Shown: positions 51,602 to 59,800 of the stretch, in pieces
Layout of the letters: the number at the start of each line of letters is the position of its first letter
Position numbering within the stretch: the stretch's first letter is position 1
From: Oculatella sp. LEGE 06141
Lineage (GTDB): Bacteria > Cyanobacteriota > Cyanobacteriia > Elainellales > Elainellaceae
Assembly: GCF_015207605.1 (NCBI RefSeq)
Contig: NZ_JADEWO010000014.1
Span: 62,001 to 126,000, forward strand
DNA length: 64,000 nucleotides
Direction of reading: 5' to 3'
Position numbers and translations under genes: made by a program
The notes under the pieces: model-generated
The model's database searches: none
What the model saw: only the letters and a program-made list of their open reading frames with translations
Told to the model about the DNA's origin: nothing

Positions 51602-52431
51602 GCTGCCACCTCCAGGGCGTGTTCCACCCGCTTCAGCATGGTCCAAATGCCATCTACCCCCGGTCGCCATTCATTGTTATGGCGGGACCAGCGTTGCCAC
51701 TGCTGTCCGTTAAAAGGAAAGGGCTGGTCGGCGGCTTTTGGGTATTTGGCGATTTGGGCTAGCTTGATCCAAGGAAGGACAAAGAACATATCTGGTGGCG
51801 TATCGGGATAACCAAACGGCAAGAGAAGCAGAAGATCGGCTTGCCCAGCATCAAAGCGCCCCGAGGGAAGAGGAAAGCCTCGAATGATCACCCCTTTGTT
51901 GGAGCCATCAACGATTTCATCGAATTGCAGCCCTCGACCCGCAAGGTATTCCCGATCTTTCGCCGGTAGAAAGCTGTTGCCCTCGGTGGTGGTTTTCTTA
52001 CCCGTGAAGAACCGTTCGACTCCCGGCTGTTGCAGGTCAACCAATTCGTTGTCTGCGATCGCCCGATCTTCGGCACCTCGAACTTCGAGCCAGATGCCGT
52101 AAGTTGCAGTGTCAACACCCGCCAACTTTTTCAACTCCAGCCCATTGATTAGGGGTCTGCCCCACTCAAATCGCCGACCGTCGATCACCAGCCGGAAGGA
52201 GCGATCGCTCTCAAAGGTAATAAATCTCTCCAGCTCTGGCTTACGGAGATCGGTGGTTTCGTCGAGCCGAATTTCTTCTAGTTGACCACCCTGGAGCACT
52301 TGAAAAATCAGGTATTCGTCAGCCGGTCTCTTGCCGACCAGATCTAGAAGCTGAAGTCCAGTAATCACCGGGTCATTCACAATATAGGGCTTTTCATCGA
52401 TTTGAATTCGATACCCTCTGGATGTAACCAT
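51598..52431 (-). CDS. Tandem ubiquitin-like domains fused to an E2-like domain
   Basis: Two related beta-grasp-like repeats occupy residues 1-75 and 76-150; each starts with a short basic strand (YRIQIDEKPYIV; FRLVIDGRRFEW) and ends in a VERFFTGKK-type or LERFITFES-type segment. Residues 155-277 resemble the prokaryotic E2 family E (IIRGFPLPSGRFDAGQADLLLLLP, GYPDTPPDMFFVLP). The protein contains no cysteine at all, so a classical thioester-forming E2 is excluded. It likely supplies the tag and the E2-fold part in one chain. AGGAGG is 9 nt upstream. Divergent from the XRE gene; two operators lie between. Confidence 0.8.
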   Translation of the reverse strand: MVTSRGYRIQIDEKPYIVNDPVITGLQLLDLVGKRPADEYLIFQVLQGGQLEEIRLDETTDLRKPELERFITFESDRSFRLVIDGRRFEWGRPLINGLELKKLAGVDTATYGIWLEVRGAEDRAIADNELVDLQQPGVERFFTGKKTTTEGNSFLPAKDREYLAGRGLQFDEIVDGSNKGVIIRGFPLPSGRFDAGQADLLLLLPFGYPDTPPDMFFVLPWIKLAQIAKYPKAADQPFPFNGQQWQRWSRHNNEWRPGVDGIWTMLKRVEHALEVAA

Positions 52432-52463
52432 AATGCAACCTCCTGATTGCTAGATAGACTTTT

Positions 52464-52527
52464 AATTGCGAAAGTGCAATTATCTTATTATATTGCACAA
52501 ATGATTTAGAATTGCAAGAGAGCAATT
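52464..52527. promoter_or_regulatory. Two AATTGC-N6-GCAATT operators
   Basis: AATTGC(N6)GCAATT occurs at 52464-52481 and 52510-52527, both perfect, with centres 46 bp apart. The right copy ends directly before the GGAGG of the XRE gene at 52537, so binding there would block its translation or transcription start. The left copy is close to the start of the divergent ubiquitin-like operon. They are probably bound by the XRE protein. Confidence 0.75.
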
Positions 52528-52536
52528 GGAGGATAG

Positions 52537-52890
52537 ATGCCAAAGGGTCAATTCGACGTTGAAGCTTTCTATGCCGCGTTGGATAGCCAGCGGCAGTCGA
52601 AGCGGTTGAACTGGAAGCAGGTGGCTGAAGAGTCTGGTGTAAGCGCGTCTACACTGACTCGCATGGCGCAAGGGAGACGACCAGACGTAGATAGTATGGC
52701 GGCGTTGCTAGTTTGGTCGGGTTTGGATGCCAATTCTTTTGTGCATCATGACCGTAGTGACCAGCCTTCGGATAACCTAGCCACGATTACGGCTTACCTA
52801 CGGGCTGATCCACATTTAACGCCTGAAGGATCGGCTGCGATCGAAGCGGTTGTGAAAGCGGCTTACGAAAAACTTCGTAAGGATCAATAA
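52537..52890 (+). CDS. XRE-family transcriptional regulator
   Basis: This 117-residue protein has a helix-turn-helix in LNWKQVAEESGVSASTLTRMAQGRRPDVDSMAAL (residues about 24-58, the two halves of the motif visible) and a short C-terminal helix. GGAGG lies 4 nt ahead of the ATG. The ImmA-like gene starts 1 nt after it. Such pairs control mobile-element genes: the peptidase removes the repressor when a signal arrives. Two palindromic operators upstream suggest that it represses itself and the divergent ubiquitin-like operon. Confidence 0.85.
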   Translation: MPKGQFDVEAFYAALDSQRQSKRLNWKQVAEESGVSASTLTRMAQGRRPDVDSMAALLVWSGLDANSFVHHDRSDQPSDNLATITAYLRADPHLTPEGSAAIEAVVKAAYEKLRKDQ

Positions 52891-52891
52891 A

Positions 52892-53449
52892 ATGTCATTA
52901 CGTCGCGGCTTTAAGAAAGAGACAAATAGCTATGCCAGAGAATTTCGGACAGAACTTGGGTTGAGGGCACATGACCCACTTTGTCCCTGGAGACTTGCAG
53001 CCCATCTGGAGATTCCAGTTGTTCCTCTTTCTCAGTTGCAGGCTGAGATTGCCGTTCACCACATCGATTACCTGATGGAACACGATCGCCAGTGTTTTTC
53101 GGCAGTAACGGTATTTCGAGGCTATCGACGGATGATTGTTCACAATGATGCTCATTCAAAGAATCGGCAGGCATCAAATATTTCCCATGAATTGAGCCAC
53201 GCCATTCTTCAGCACCCACCGATGGAGCCATTCGGTGATTACGGTTGTCGCAATTTCAATAAGGAGCTTGAAGATGAAGCAAACTGGTTGGGACCAGCCC
53301 TTCTAATTTCTGAAGAGGCAGCATTACATATTGTGAAAACGGGCATGACGATTCCCCAGGCTGTTGACCATTACAGTGTCACTAAAGAAGTTCTTTCAAT
53401 GCGACTTAACGTAACTGGGGCACGCAAGCGCTATGCCTTTCAGCGATAG
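52892..53449 (+). CDS. ImmA/IrrE-family metallopeptidase
   Basis: This 185-residue protein has NISHELSHAILQHPP near residue 90 (HExxH zinc motif) and a downstream acidic EDEANWLGPALLIS with the third ligand, the classic ImmA/IrrE arrangement. These peptidases cleave XRE-type repressors in response to stress or phage. It is 1 nt after the XRE gene, so the pair acts together and probably controls the divergent ubiquitin-like operon through the AATTGC operators. Full length. Confidence 0.88.
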   Translation: MSLRRGFKKETNSYAREFRTELGLRAHDPLCPWRLAAHLEIPVVPLSQLQAEIAVHHIDYLMEHDRQCFSAVTVFRGYRRMIVHNDAHSKNRQASNISHELSHAILQHPPMEPFGDYGCRNFNKELEDEANWLGPALLISEEAALHIVKTGMTIPQAVDHYSVTKEVLSMRLNVTGARKRYAFQR

Positions 53450-53483
53450 ATTCCATTAGTTTTTGGAGAACATTCTTCCCTCT

Positions 53484-53819
53484 ATGAAACTCCCGCCTGA
53501 TGCGATTATTGCAACTGCCAAGTTAACAAAGTATCTGCTGGTTTGGCGCGATGCAGACGACAAATCACAGTTTTTGGCTCAGGCGGGCTATGGTCAAGAG
53601 AACTGGCAGCAGTTGGAAGCAGATTTGAGGAAGCAGATTTTACCGCTGGATGCGGTGCCGAGTGATGAGCCAAATCGATTTGGGGATGTTTATGAGATTC
53701 GAGGTGTTTTGACGGGAGCAAATGGGGTCAATTTAGCAGTGGTCACGATTTGGATGGTGGAATACGAGACGCAACAAACGAAATTTATTACGCTGTATCC
53801 AGACAAGGGGGTTAAATAA
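53484..53819 (+). CDS. DUF6883-like protein
   Basis: This 111-residue protein has KLTKYLLVWRDADDKSQF, GYGQENWQQLEADLR and VYEIRGVLTGANG, the layout of DUF6883, a small family common in cyanobacteria and often paired with DUF4926 as here. It is thought to be toxin-antitoxin-like or immunity-like, but no activity is firmly known. ATG 53484 has a GGAG too far upstream (14 nt); a TTG at 53463 is in frame. Its stop shares a base with the next start. Confidence 0.7.
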   Translation: MKLPPDAIIATAKLTKYLLVWRDADDKSQFLAQAGYGQENWQQLEADLRKQILPLDAVPSDEPNRFGDVYEIRGVLTGANGVNLAVVTIWMVEYETQQTKFITLYPDKGVK

Positions 53820-54064
53820 TGGCATTTGAGTTGTTTACACGAGTGGCACTGCGGAACGACTTCCCCAACCATAAACTGCGGCGGGGAGACGTGGCAACGA
53901 TCGTGGAGCATCATCCGGTAGCAGATGGGGAGGATGGCTATAGCCTAGAGGTATTTAACGCGGTAGGAGAAACAATTGCCGTTCTAGTAGTTTCTGAGTC
54001 ACAAATTGAGCCGCTGATGAATAATGAAGTTTTACATATCCGAGTGTTAGATGAAGCTGTTTAG
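53819..54064 (+). CDS. DUF4926-like protein
   Basis: This 81-residue protein reads LRRGDVATIVEHHPVADG and YSLEVFNAVGETIAVLVV, the SH3-like pattern of DUF4926, which regularly follows DUF6883. The start shares a base with the previous stop (TAATG). The end overlaps the convergent ApeA-like gene by 4 nt. Function is unknown; the pair may be a cargo of the XRE/ImmA unit. Confidence 0.75.
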   Translation: MAFELFTRVALRNDFPNHKLRRGDVATIVEHHPVADGEDGYSLEVFNAVGETIAVLVVSESQIEPLMNNEVLHIRVLDEAV

Positions 54065-55473
54065 AATAAATTGCTTTGTGTTTTTCCGTTTGTTCTCTGT
54101 ATGGCAAATTGATACCGCTCATTTCTTTCAAATAAAGCCACGCATTGCTCAGGAGAGAAACCTAATTCCTTGAGAAAACAAGTTTGAAGAAGAACCTCTA
54201 GAGTATACGTAAGCCAGTATAAGTCTTCTTCTTTTACAGCCTTTTTCCAAAGCGATTTATCGTAATGAGTTAAGTAATTACGAGTGTCTCGTATCTGTTT
54301 AATAAATGAATCTTCATCAGTAATGAGCGGAGAGATTATTTCGCTGGTCTCTTGTCTCAAATCGATAAGTCTCTCTTTCAGGCTTGGCTCATTACTAAAG
54401 CTTAGTTTTTGCTTTAGCCATTCCTTGTCTTCTTCTAAAGCGTTATCAATTATTCTAGAAATACGTTTTTCATGCTCTTCTTTGGGCAACACTCGGTTAA
54501 ATCGCCTTCTACGATGATATGATTCTGCTGCTTGAACAATATTAAGAAAATGGTTTTCCTGATACATTCTTTGACTATATCGAGTGCTGAAGAAGAGGTT
54601 GCATACGCTGTCTAACTCAGCCGCGATCGCCAGCCAACGTGCCATTGTATCTCCGAATGTTTCTTTAATATCCTTCAACTGAAACAGAAGGTCATCTGGC
54701 AACAAGCGATTGTCCTGTCTTGCCTCAGTGTAGACACTACGATAAATAACTTCGATAGAACTATCCTGTTTGGTGAAATGTGGAGTGTCCTCAGTTGATC
54801 GAACTCCGTAGCGAGAAAAAACTAAAACTCGTGTTACAGAATTAGGTCTGTCGGTTGCTAGAGTAATGAAGTTTTGAAGTGGAAAGACAAGTTTAGCCAT
54901 CCACTCATCAAAAGAAAACTCTTCTTGTGATTTGATTTCAAAATTTGCAGATTGGCTGAAATCTATTTGAAATGGCTGTCCCGCATCCTGCCAGGTATAA
55001 ACTAACGACAAAACTCCTTGATCTGTACTGCCCCGAACGGGTTCAGGGCGAGTGTATGAGAAATTAAGTTCTCGGATGTTGTAATTATCTTCTTCAAGCT
55101 CTTCTTGCCTTTTAATCACAGGAGGATTAGCCCAATCAGATAAATAACTGTACTCTACTGCTACTCGAAAAAATTTTACTTCGTCGAGGCTCGAAAAATG
55201 AGCACCGATAAAAGCTATCTTTACAGTATATTTTTCACTGTCAAATCCAGGAATAGAAGAGCGTGAATGAATGACTCTACTCTCACAAAGAGTAATTAAT
55301 TTACCTTGAGTTACACCCAAAATTATTGGGCAATCTACCTTGCTGTGTTCCTGAAGAGAACCAATTAGTTCTAGCCGAATGCCAGTTGAACTAGAGAATT
55401 TAAGCAGTCCAGATACTTGAATCTCTGGGTTTGATGGAATCCACCAAACTCCTATTTCTTCTAATTCTTGCAT
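54061..55473 (-). CDS. ApeA-like HEPN protein
   Basis: This 470-residue protein has a beta-rich N-terminal domain (VWWIPSNPEIQVSGLLKF, IRLELIGSL, AFIGAHFSSLDEVKFFRVAV) like that of ApeA, an anti-phage protein, and a helical C-terminal domain with IRDTRNYLTHYDK, the HEPN R-x4-H motif, near residue 410. ApeA is thought to stop infection by cutting RNA. The last five residues are QSNLF, a weak sliding-clamp-type match. GAGG precedes the ATG by about 8 nt. AT-rich relative to the MTase gene. It is the last gene of the leftward drmD unit. Confidence 0.7.
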   Translation of the reverse strand: MQELEEIGVWWIPSNPEIQVSGLLKFSSSTGIRLELIGSLQEHSKVDCPIILGVTQGKLITLCESRVIHSRSSIPGFDSEKYTVKIAFIGAHFSSLDEVKFFRVAVEYSYLSDWANPPVIKRQEELEEDNYNIRELNFSYTRPEPVRGSTDQGVLSLVYTWQDAGQPFQIDFSQSANFEIKSQEEFSFDEWMAKLVFPLQNFITLATDRPNSVTRVLVFSRYGVRSTEDTPHFTKQDSSIEVIYRSVYTEARQDNRLLPDDLLFQLKDIKETFGDTMARWLAIAAELDSVCNLFFSTRYSQRMYQENHFLNIVQAAESYHRRRRFNRVLPKEEHEKRISRIIDNALEEDKEWLKQKLSFSNEPSLKERLIDLRQETSEIISPLITDEDSFIKQIRDTRNYLTHYDKSLWKKAVKEEDLYWLTYTLEVLLQTCFLKELGFSPEQCVALFERNERYQFAIQRTNGKTQSNLF

Positions 55474-55632
55474 TTCATAGCCTCAGAATCTTCCAATTAG
55501 AATAAGCTGCCCTGAACCGAATCTACCTTAGACTTGCTTTTTTTAGGAGTTACTTTGGTTTTATTCTTACCTTTATCATGCTATCCCATTAACATCCATC
55601 ATCGAAACAGTTATATGTTCTGGTGATTTCCA

Positions 55633-56844
55633 CTATTTTGATTTTTTCTTATAGTCAAAACCTTTTGGTTTTCTTTTTCTATTGCCTGAAGAAATCTCTG
55701 ACTCTTCCGAAGCTTCAAGTATTTGAAGAGTATCTTTGCTTATAAAAGCGCTTGGCTTTGAATCATTTATTCCACCTTGTAAGTCTCCAACTAAATTTTG
55801 TTGCTCGTCTTTTGCACTATTTTGCTGTTCTCCAGACCAATATGACGATAGATAACCCGTTTTAATGGAATCAATGGGTAATCTTGCCTGAAAGCAAGGT
55901 TCAGGAGTAAAGACTACATCTCTTTGCAGCATAAAGTTAGCCAGCTCAGAAGAGATTGGCACACCTAGCTTAGTTCTAATTTTTTGGAGTAGAAAAGCAA
56001 TATCTAAAACTTGATTTAGCCAAAATCCTACTTCCTCCAATGGAATAACTAAACACGGAGGATCGAAATGCATCATATGATTTCTAATATGGCGTAAATT
56101 GTTAAGCGAAAGCACTTCATCTCTTGCGTCATCTAAAGGCTTTCCTGTAATTTGACCAATCCACTTCAATTTGTCAGTTACACGCCTCCCATGTTTCTCA
56201 CCCAACTTAGTTTTGTCAAATCTCCAGCCAGGAAGTGGATCGTATTCTGCTTTTGTATAAATTTGGTGAAGGGTAATCTCTACTAATGAGATAACATCAC
56301 TAATCAGCGTTCTTAAATCAAATACCCATTCAATGTATAAGGCTTTATTGGACTCAGCAATGAGCATCTTCCTTATGTTTATAATGCGCTGAATGAGAGA
56401 AGCCTGCATGGAACTAATTACATGTCCTTCTCTGTCTAGTTTTGGGGAGATTGGAAACTTTTCTCCATACATCTGTTTAGGTGAATCAATACATATTGTT
56501 AATGCATCTGAGGAAGCATCATCAAATTTATGAAAGTTGATTTGCATGACAATATTATTGTCCAGCCAAAAGCACTCATACTTTGGTAAGTTATATTCTT
56601 CACTAGAAAAACTTCCAAAAAGCCGAATATTCTTAGCTAGCTCACTATAACTGATTGGCTTGCTATCCTTAAACTCAACCTCTTCCTCTTTTTTATATTT
56701 CACTATAAAAGAAGACTCCTTTACCCACTGTTTCTTCGTAAGCTTTTTAGTGGAATAGAATTCTAGAATATCTTTAGTAATACTTGGAATAACACCTGCA
56801 CGAGGTTGATCCGTAAGTTGAAAGTAATAATGAGTTGTATTCAT
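55633..56844 (-). CDS. HEPN-like protein
   Basis: The 403-residue product has an unrecognised N-terminal half and near residue 250-260 the sequence LRHIRNHMMHFDPP, an R-x4-H motif in a helix, flanked by helical stretches (LINIRKMLIAESNKALYIEW, VISLVEITLHQIY). This resembles HEPN domains of dormancy-type defence proteins. The last 60 residues are Lys-rich (KRKPKGFDYKKKSK). It begins 6 nt behind the drmMI gene, so it is co-transcribed. AT-rich. The motif is clear; HEPN assignment is moderate. Confidence 0.55.
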   Translation of the reverse strand: MNTTHYYFQLTDQPRAGVIPSITKDILEFYSTKKLTKKQWVKESSFIVKYKKEEEVEFKDSKPISYSELAKNIRLFGSFSSEEYNLPKYECFWLDNNIVMQINFHKFDDASSDALTICIDSPKQMYGEKFPISPKLDREGHVISSMQASLIQRIINIRKMLIAESNKALYIEWVFDLRTLISDVISLVEITLHQIYTKAEYDPLPGWRFDKTKLGEKHGRRVTDKLKWIGQITGKPLDDARDEVLSLNNLRHIRNHMMHFDPPCLVIPLEEVGFWLNQVLDIAFLLQKIRTKLGVPISSELANFMLQRDVVFTPEPCFQARLPIDSIKTGYLSSYWSGEQQNSAKDEQQNLVGDLQGGINDSKPSAFISKDTLQILEASEESEISSGNRKRKPKGFDYKKKSK

Positions 56845-56850
56845 AGCTGA

Positions 56851-59800
56851 TCAGAATAGACTTGTTTGAATTGGAGTATCTCCACCTTTTATTTCTTTAA
56901 CTTGTTTTTTTTCTTTACTCTTACTTTTACCTCTTCCCTTTTTCTTATCATGCAAACCTTGGGCAACCTCTTCGGCGTAGCGCTGATGGTTTAACTCCAA
57001 CAATCGATCGAGCACTTCGCGTCTTGCAGTTTCGCTGATGGTGAACCGATCGCCCTGTTTCGTCTGATGAAAACCGTGCCCTAAGTCGAGGTCTTGCCAA
57101 CCGTAGGCAGCAGCAACTGCCTGATCCATCTCAACATGCAACTCTCGCAATTTCTGAATATCACTCGCCGTCTCGTTGGCATCATGGAAGCGGTTGTAAG
57201 TTTTGGTGAGTCCTTCCTGTCGATCGCGCATGATTGCCTGACGATGGGTGTAGTAGGTTTCGCCGATCGTGTCGAGGGTTGGGAATTGGCTGCTAAGGTC
57301 TGAGGGATCGGGTGTGGGGAAGGGAAAGGTTTCAAAGCAGTCTGAAGGGCTGTAGTTCAAATCCGCTTTCATTGTTGAACTGTAGTTCCAAGCCCATTGA
57401 TAATGAAAATTTGATTGAAGAGCACAAAAATGTGAATAATTTTTAAAGGCAAGTATGGCAAGTTTATGAGCATAGATTTGCCTGGTTGGTATAAAAGTAA
57501 ATGCAACTGTCTTACTCACAATAGCTATCGCCAGTACATGATCCATTTCAGCTATAGCTCTGTAAAGTTTTATGGTTGGTCGGGCGAATTGCCACCAGCG
57601 CTTAGCTCTGTCGCGCGAAGTTGCATCACCCTTTTCTAGCCTTTCTCGATCAGGCTTAACTTTCTCTTTTACAATTGCTAAACAGTCAGGATAGTCAGCA
57701 GCATACGGCGAGCCTTTAGGATTTTTGGGATCATCATGTTGCGGATCTAAAGCCCAATCTGAAAAATTGATAATCCAACGGCTAGGTAACTGCTCAGGGT
57801 GAGAGTTTAAATCTTCACCAACTAGATATGGGAACAAAACATCCTTGTTTGTAGGATTAGTACAAATCAATTGTTTTGCTTCTTTAGGATCTAAGACAAA
57901 ACCTAAGCCTACAACTGTTGAGCCAATGAAACATTTATTAGCATTGGTTTGAAGAGCAATTGGATTACCAGAACTCTTCCCTAATGCGGTTAACAGAGTC
58001 GTAATTCCTAAGACAGGTGTTTCCCTTAATAAAAAGTTTCCTCTCCAACTGCATTTGTTTATCCAAATATAAGCAACTTCCAAGCTAGCAGAACCAATCC
58101 AGGGAATACTCGGCACAGCACGATGAATGACACAACCATTTGCAACTAATTGATCTAGCCCAACTTCACGGGTATCACCTTGAGCAATGGTATTAGTTGC
58201 AACTAATCCAAATCCTCCAGCATTGTTGGTGAGTTGATTGGCTCGCAGGAAGAAGTAAGCACAAAGATCTGCACTGCCTCGTTGACTGTTTGCAAGATAT
58301 TCCACTAAGAAATTTCGGTAGTCTGTCCCAAGTGCTCCTGTAATCTTTTGTCCGCCTTGAAACGGTGGGTTGCCGACGATAGCTGAAAATCCCTTTGGTG
58401 CCGACTCGTCTAAAAATACCTCTGGAAATTCAATGACCCAATGGAAGGGCTGGCGATCGGTGAGCATTCGAGTTGCTTTTTTCTGAAGAACTTGAATTTT
58501 ATGAGAACGTCCATCCCCATCCTTTTCAGATAATGCATTGGTTACATCAGCAGATAAAGAATCTAGATCATCCTTTGACAGGTTGGTTGCTTTTCGGGCA
58601 TCTTTCAATGCCTCACCTACTAATAGGTCACCTACAAATCGGACTTGCTCTAGTAATGATTCTGCTTTCTTATGTCGTCTCTCCTTCTCCTGGATTTGAT
58701 CAATACTATCTGATCTAAATTGCTCTAAAGTCTTACGTTCGTCAATTGCGCGTTTCAAAAGATTCTGAATTTGCTCTAAAGGTGCAATTGGGAATTGAGT
58801 TCCTTCTTGTGGGTTGAGATGAAATTTCTCAAGTTGTTCTACATTTCCTACTCCTAATAAAGAGTCACCGCACTTTAATGCATGATTCAGAAATGTAAAC
58901 GGTCGCCCTTTCGCCAGCGTAATCAGCCACAGCGACAGCTTCGCCATCTCGACGGCTAACGGGTTTTTATCAACTCCGTAAAGACAGCGATCCGCCACAA
59001 TCCGCCGCGCCACCACTAACCGCTCATCGGCATCTTTGGGAATGGGGCACTCCTCCGGCAATGCTGCCGACAGCGTGCCCTCTGGCGCAATCACCACCTG
59101 CCCCGGATGCTCTGCCTCTATCTGCTGCCATGCTTCCACCAGCTTCTCAGCCAAATAGCGACAGGTCTGCACCAAAAATGCCCCACTGCCCATCGCCATA
59201 TCGCAAATCTTCAGTTGCAGCAATTCAGCAGGCGATCGCAACCGCCACGCTTCCTTCGGCTTCCCCTCTGCCACGCCCTCATACACCAACGGCTCCAGCG
59301 TATACTGCACAATCTCCTCAGTTAGATTGCGCGGCGTGTAGTGCGTTCCAGTCTGACGGCGATCGACCCCCGCTGTCACATACACACTGCCTGCTGGAAT
59401 CACCACTGGGTAGTCCAATGTATCGAACCGGATCAGCTTGGCAAACGGTAGAATGCGATCCAACAGGGCGCGATCGTTATTGCAAGCAATCAGTAAGCGC
59501 TGCCTTGCTTGGTGATCTTGAGGTGTTTCACCTGTTCCACTCGATTGGCTTGCTTGAGTGGCTACAGCCTTCTGCAATGCCGACGGCGATTTACCCGTTT
59601 GCTCCTTCAAGAAAGTGACCAGAGCAGATTCCCCTTTCGCCGCCTGTGCCTCCAACACCGCCAGCGAAATCTCCGGCTCCTTGTCCTTCGTCCCTACCAA
59701 TCCCAGAATCGGGTCTGCCGCCCGAACTGCCGTGTGATCGAGCAACCCCTCATAAACATGCCCAATCTGCTCAATATCCAATGCCCGGAAAGACAGCTTA

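Noticed and set aside
51602-51670. Longer start for the JAMM-E1 gene
   Set aside because: It would overlap the E2-like gene by 73 nt; ATG 51601 has GGAGG at the right distance and an ATGA overlap.
49820-52431. Type II CBASS because of E1, E2-like and JAMM proteins
   Set aside because: No cyclic-nucleotide synthase (CD-NTase) or effector of CBASS is present, and the tag is encoded in the same operon.
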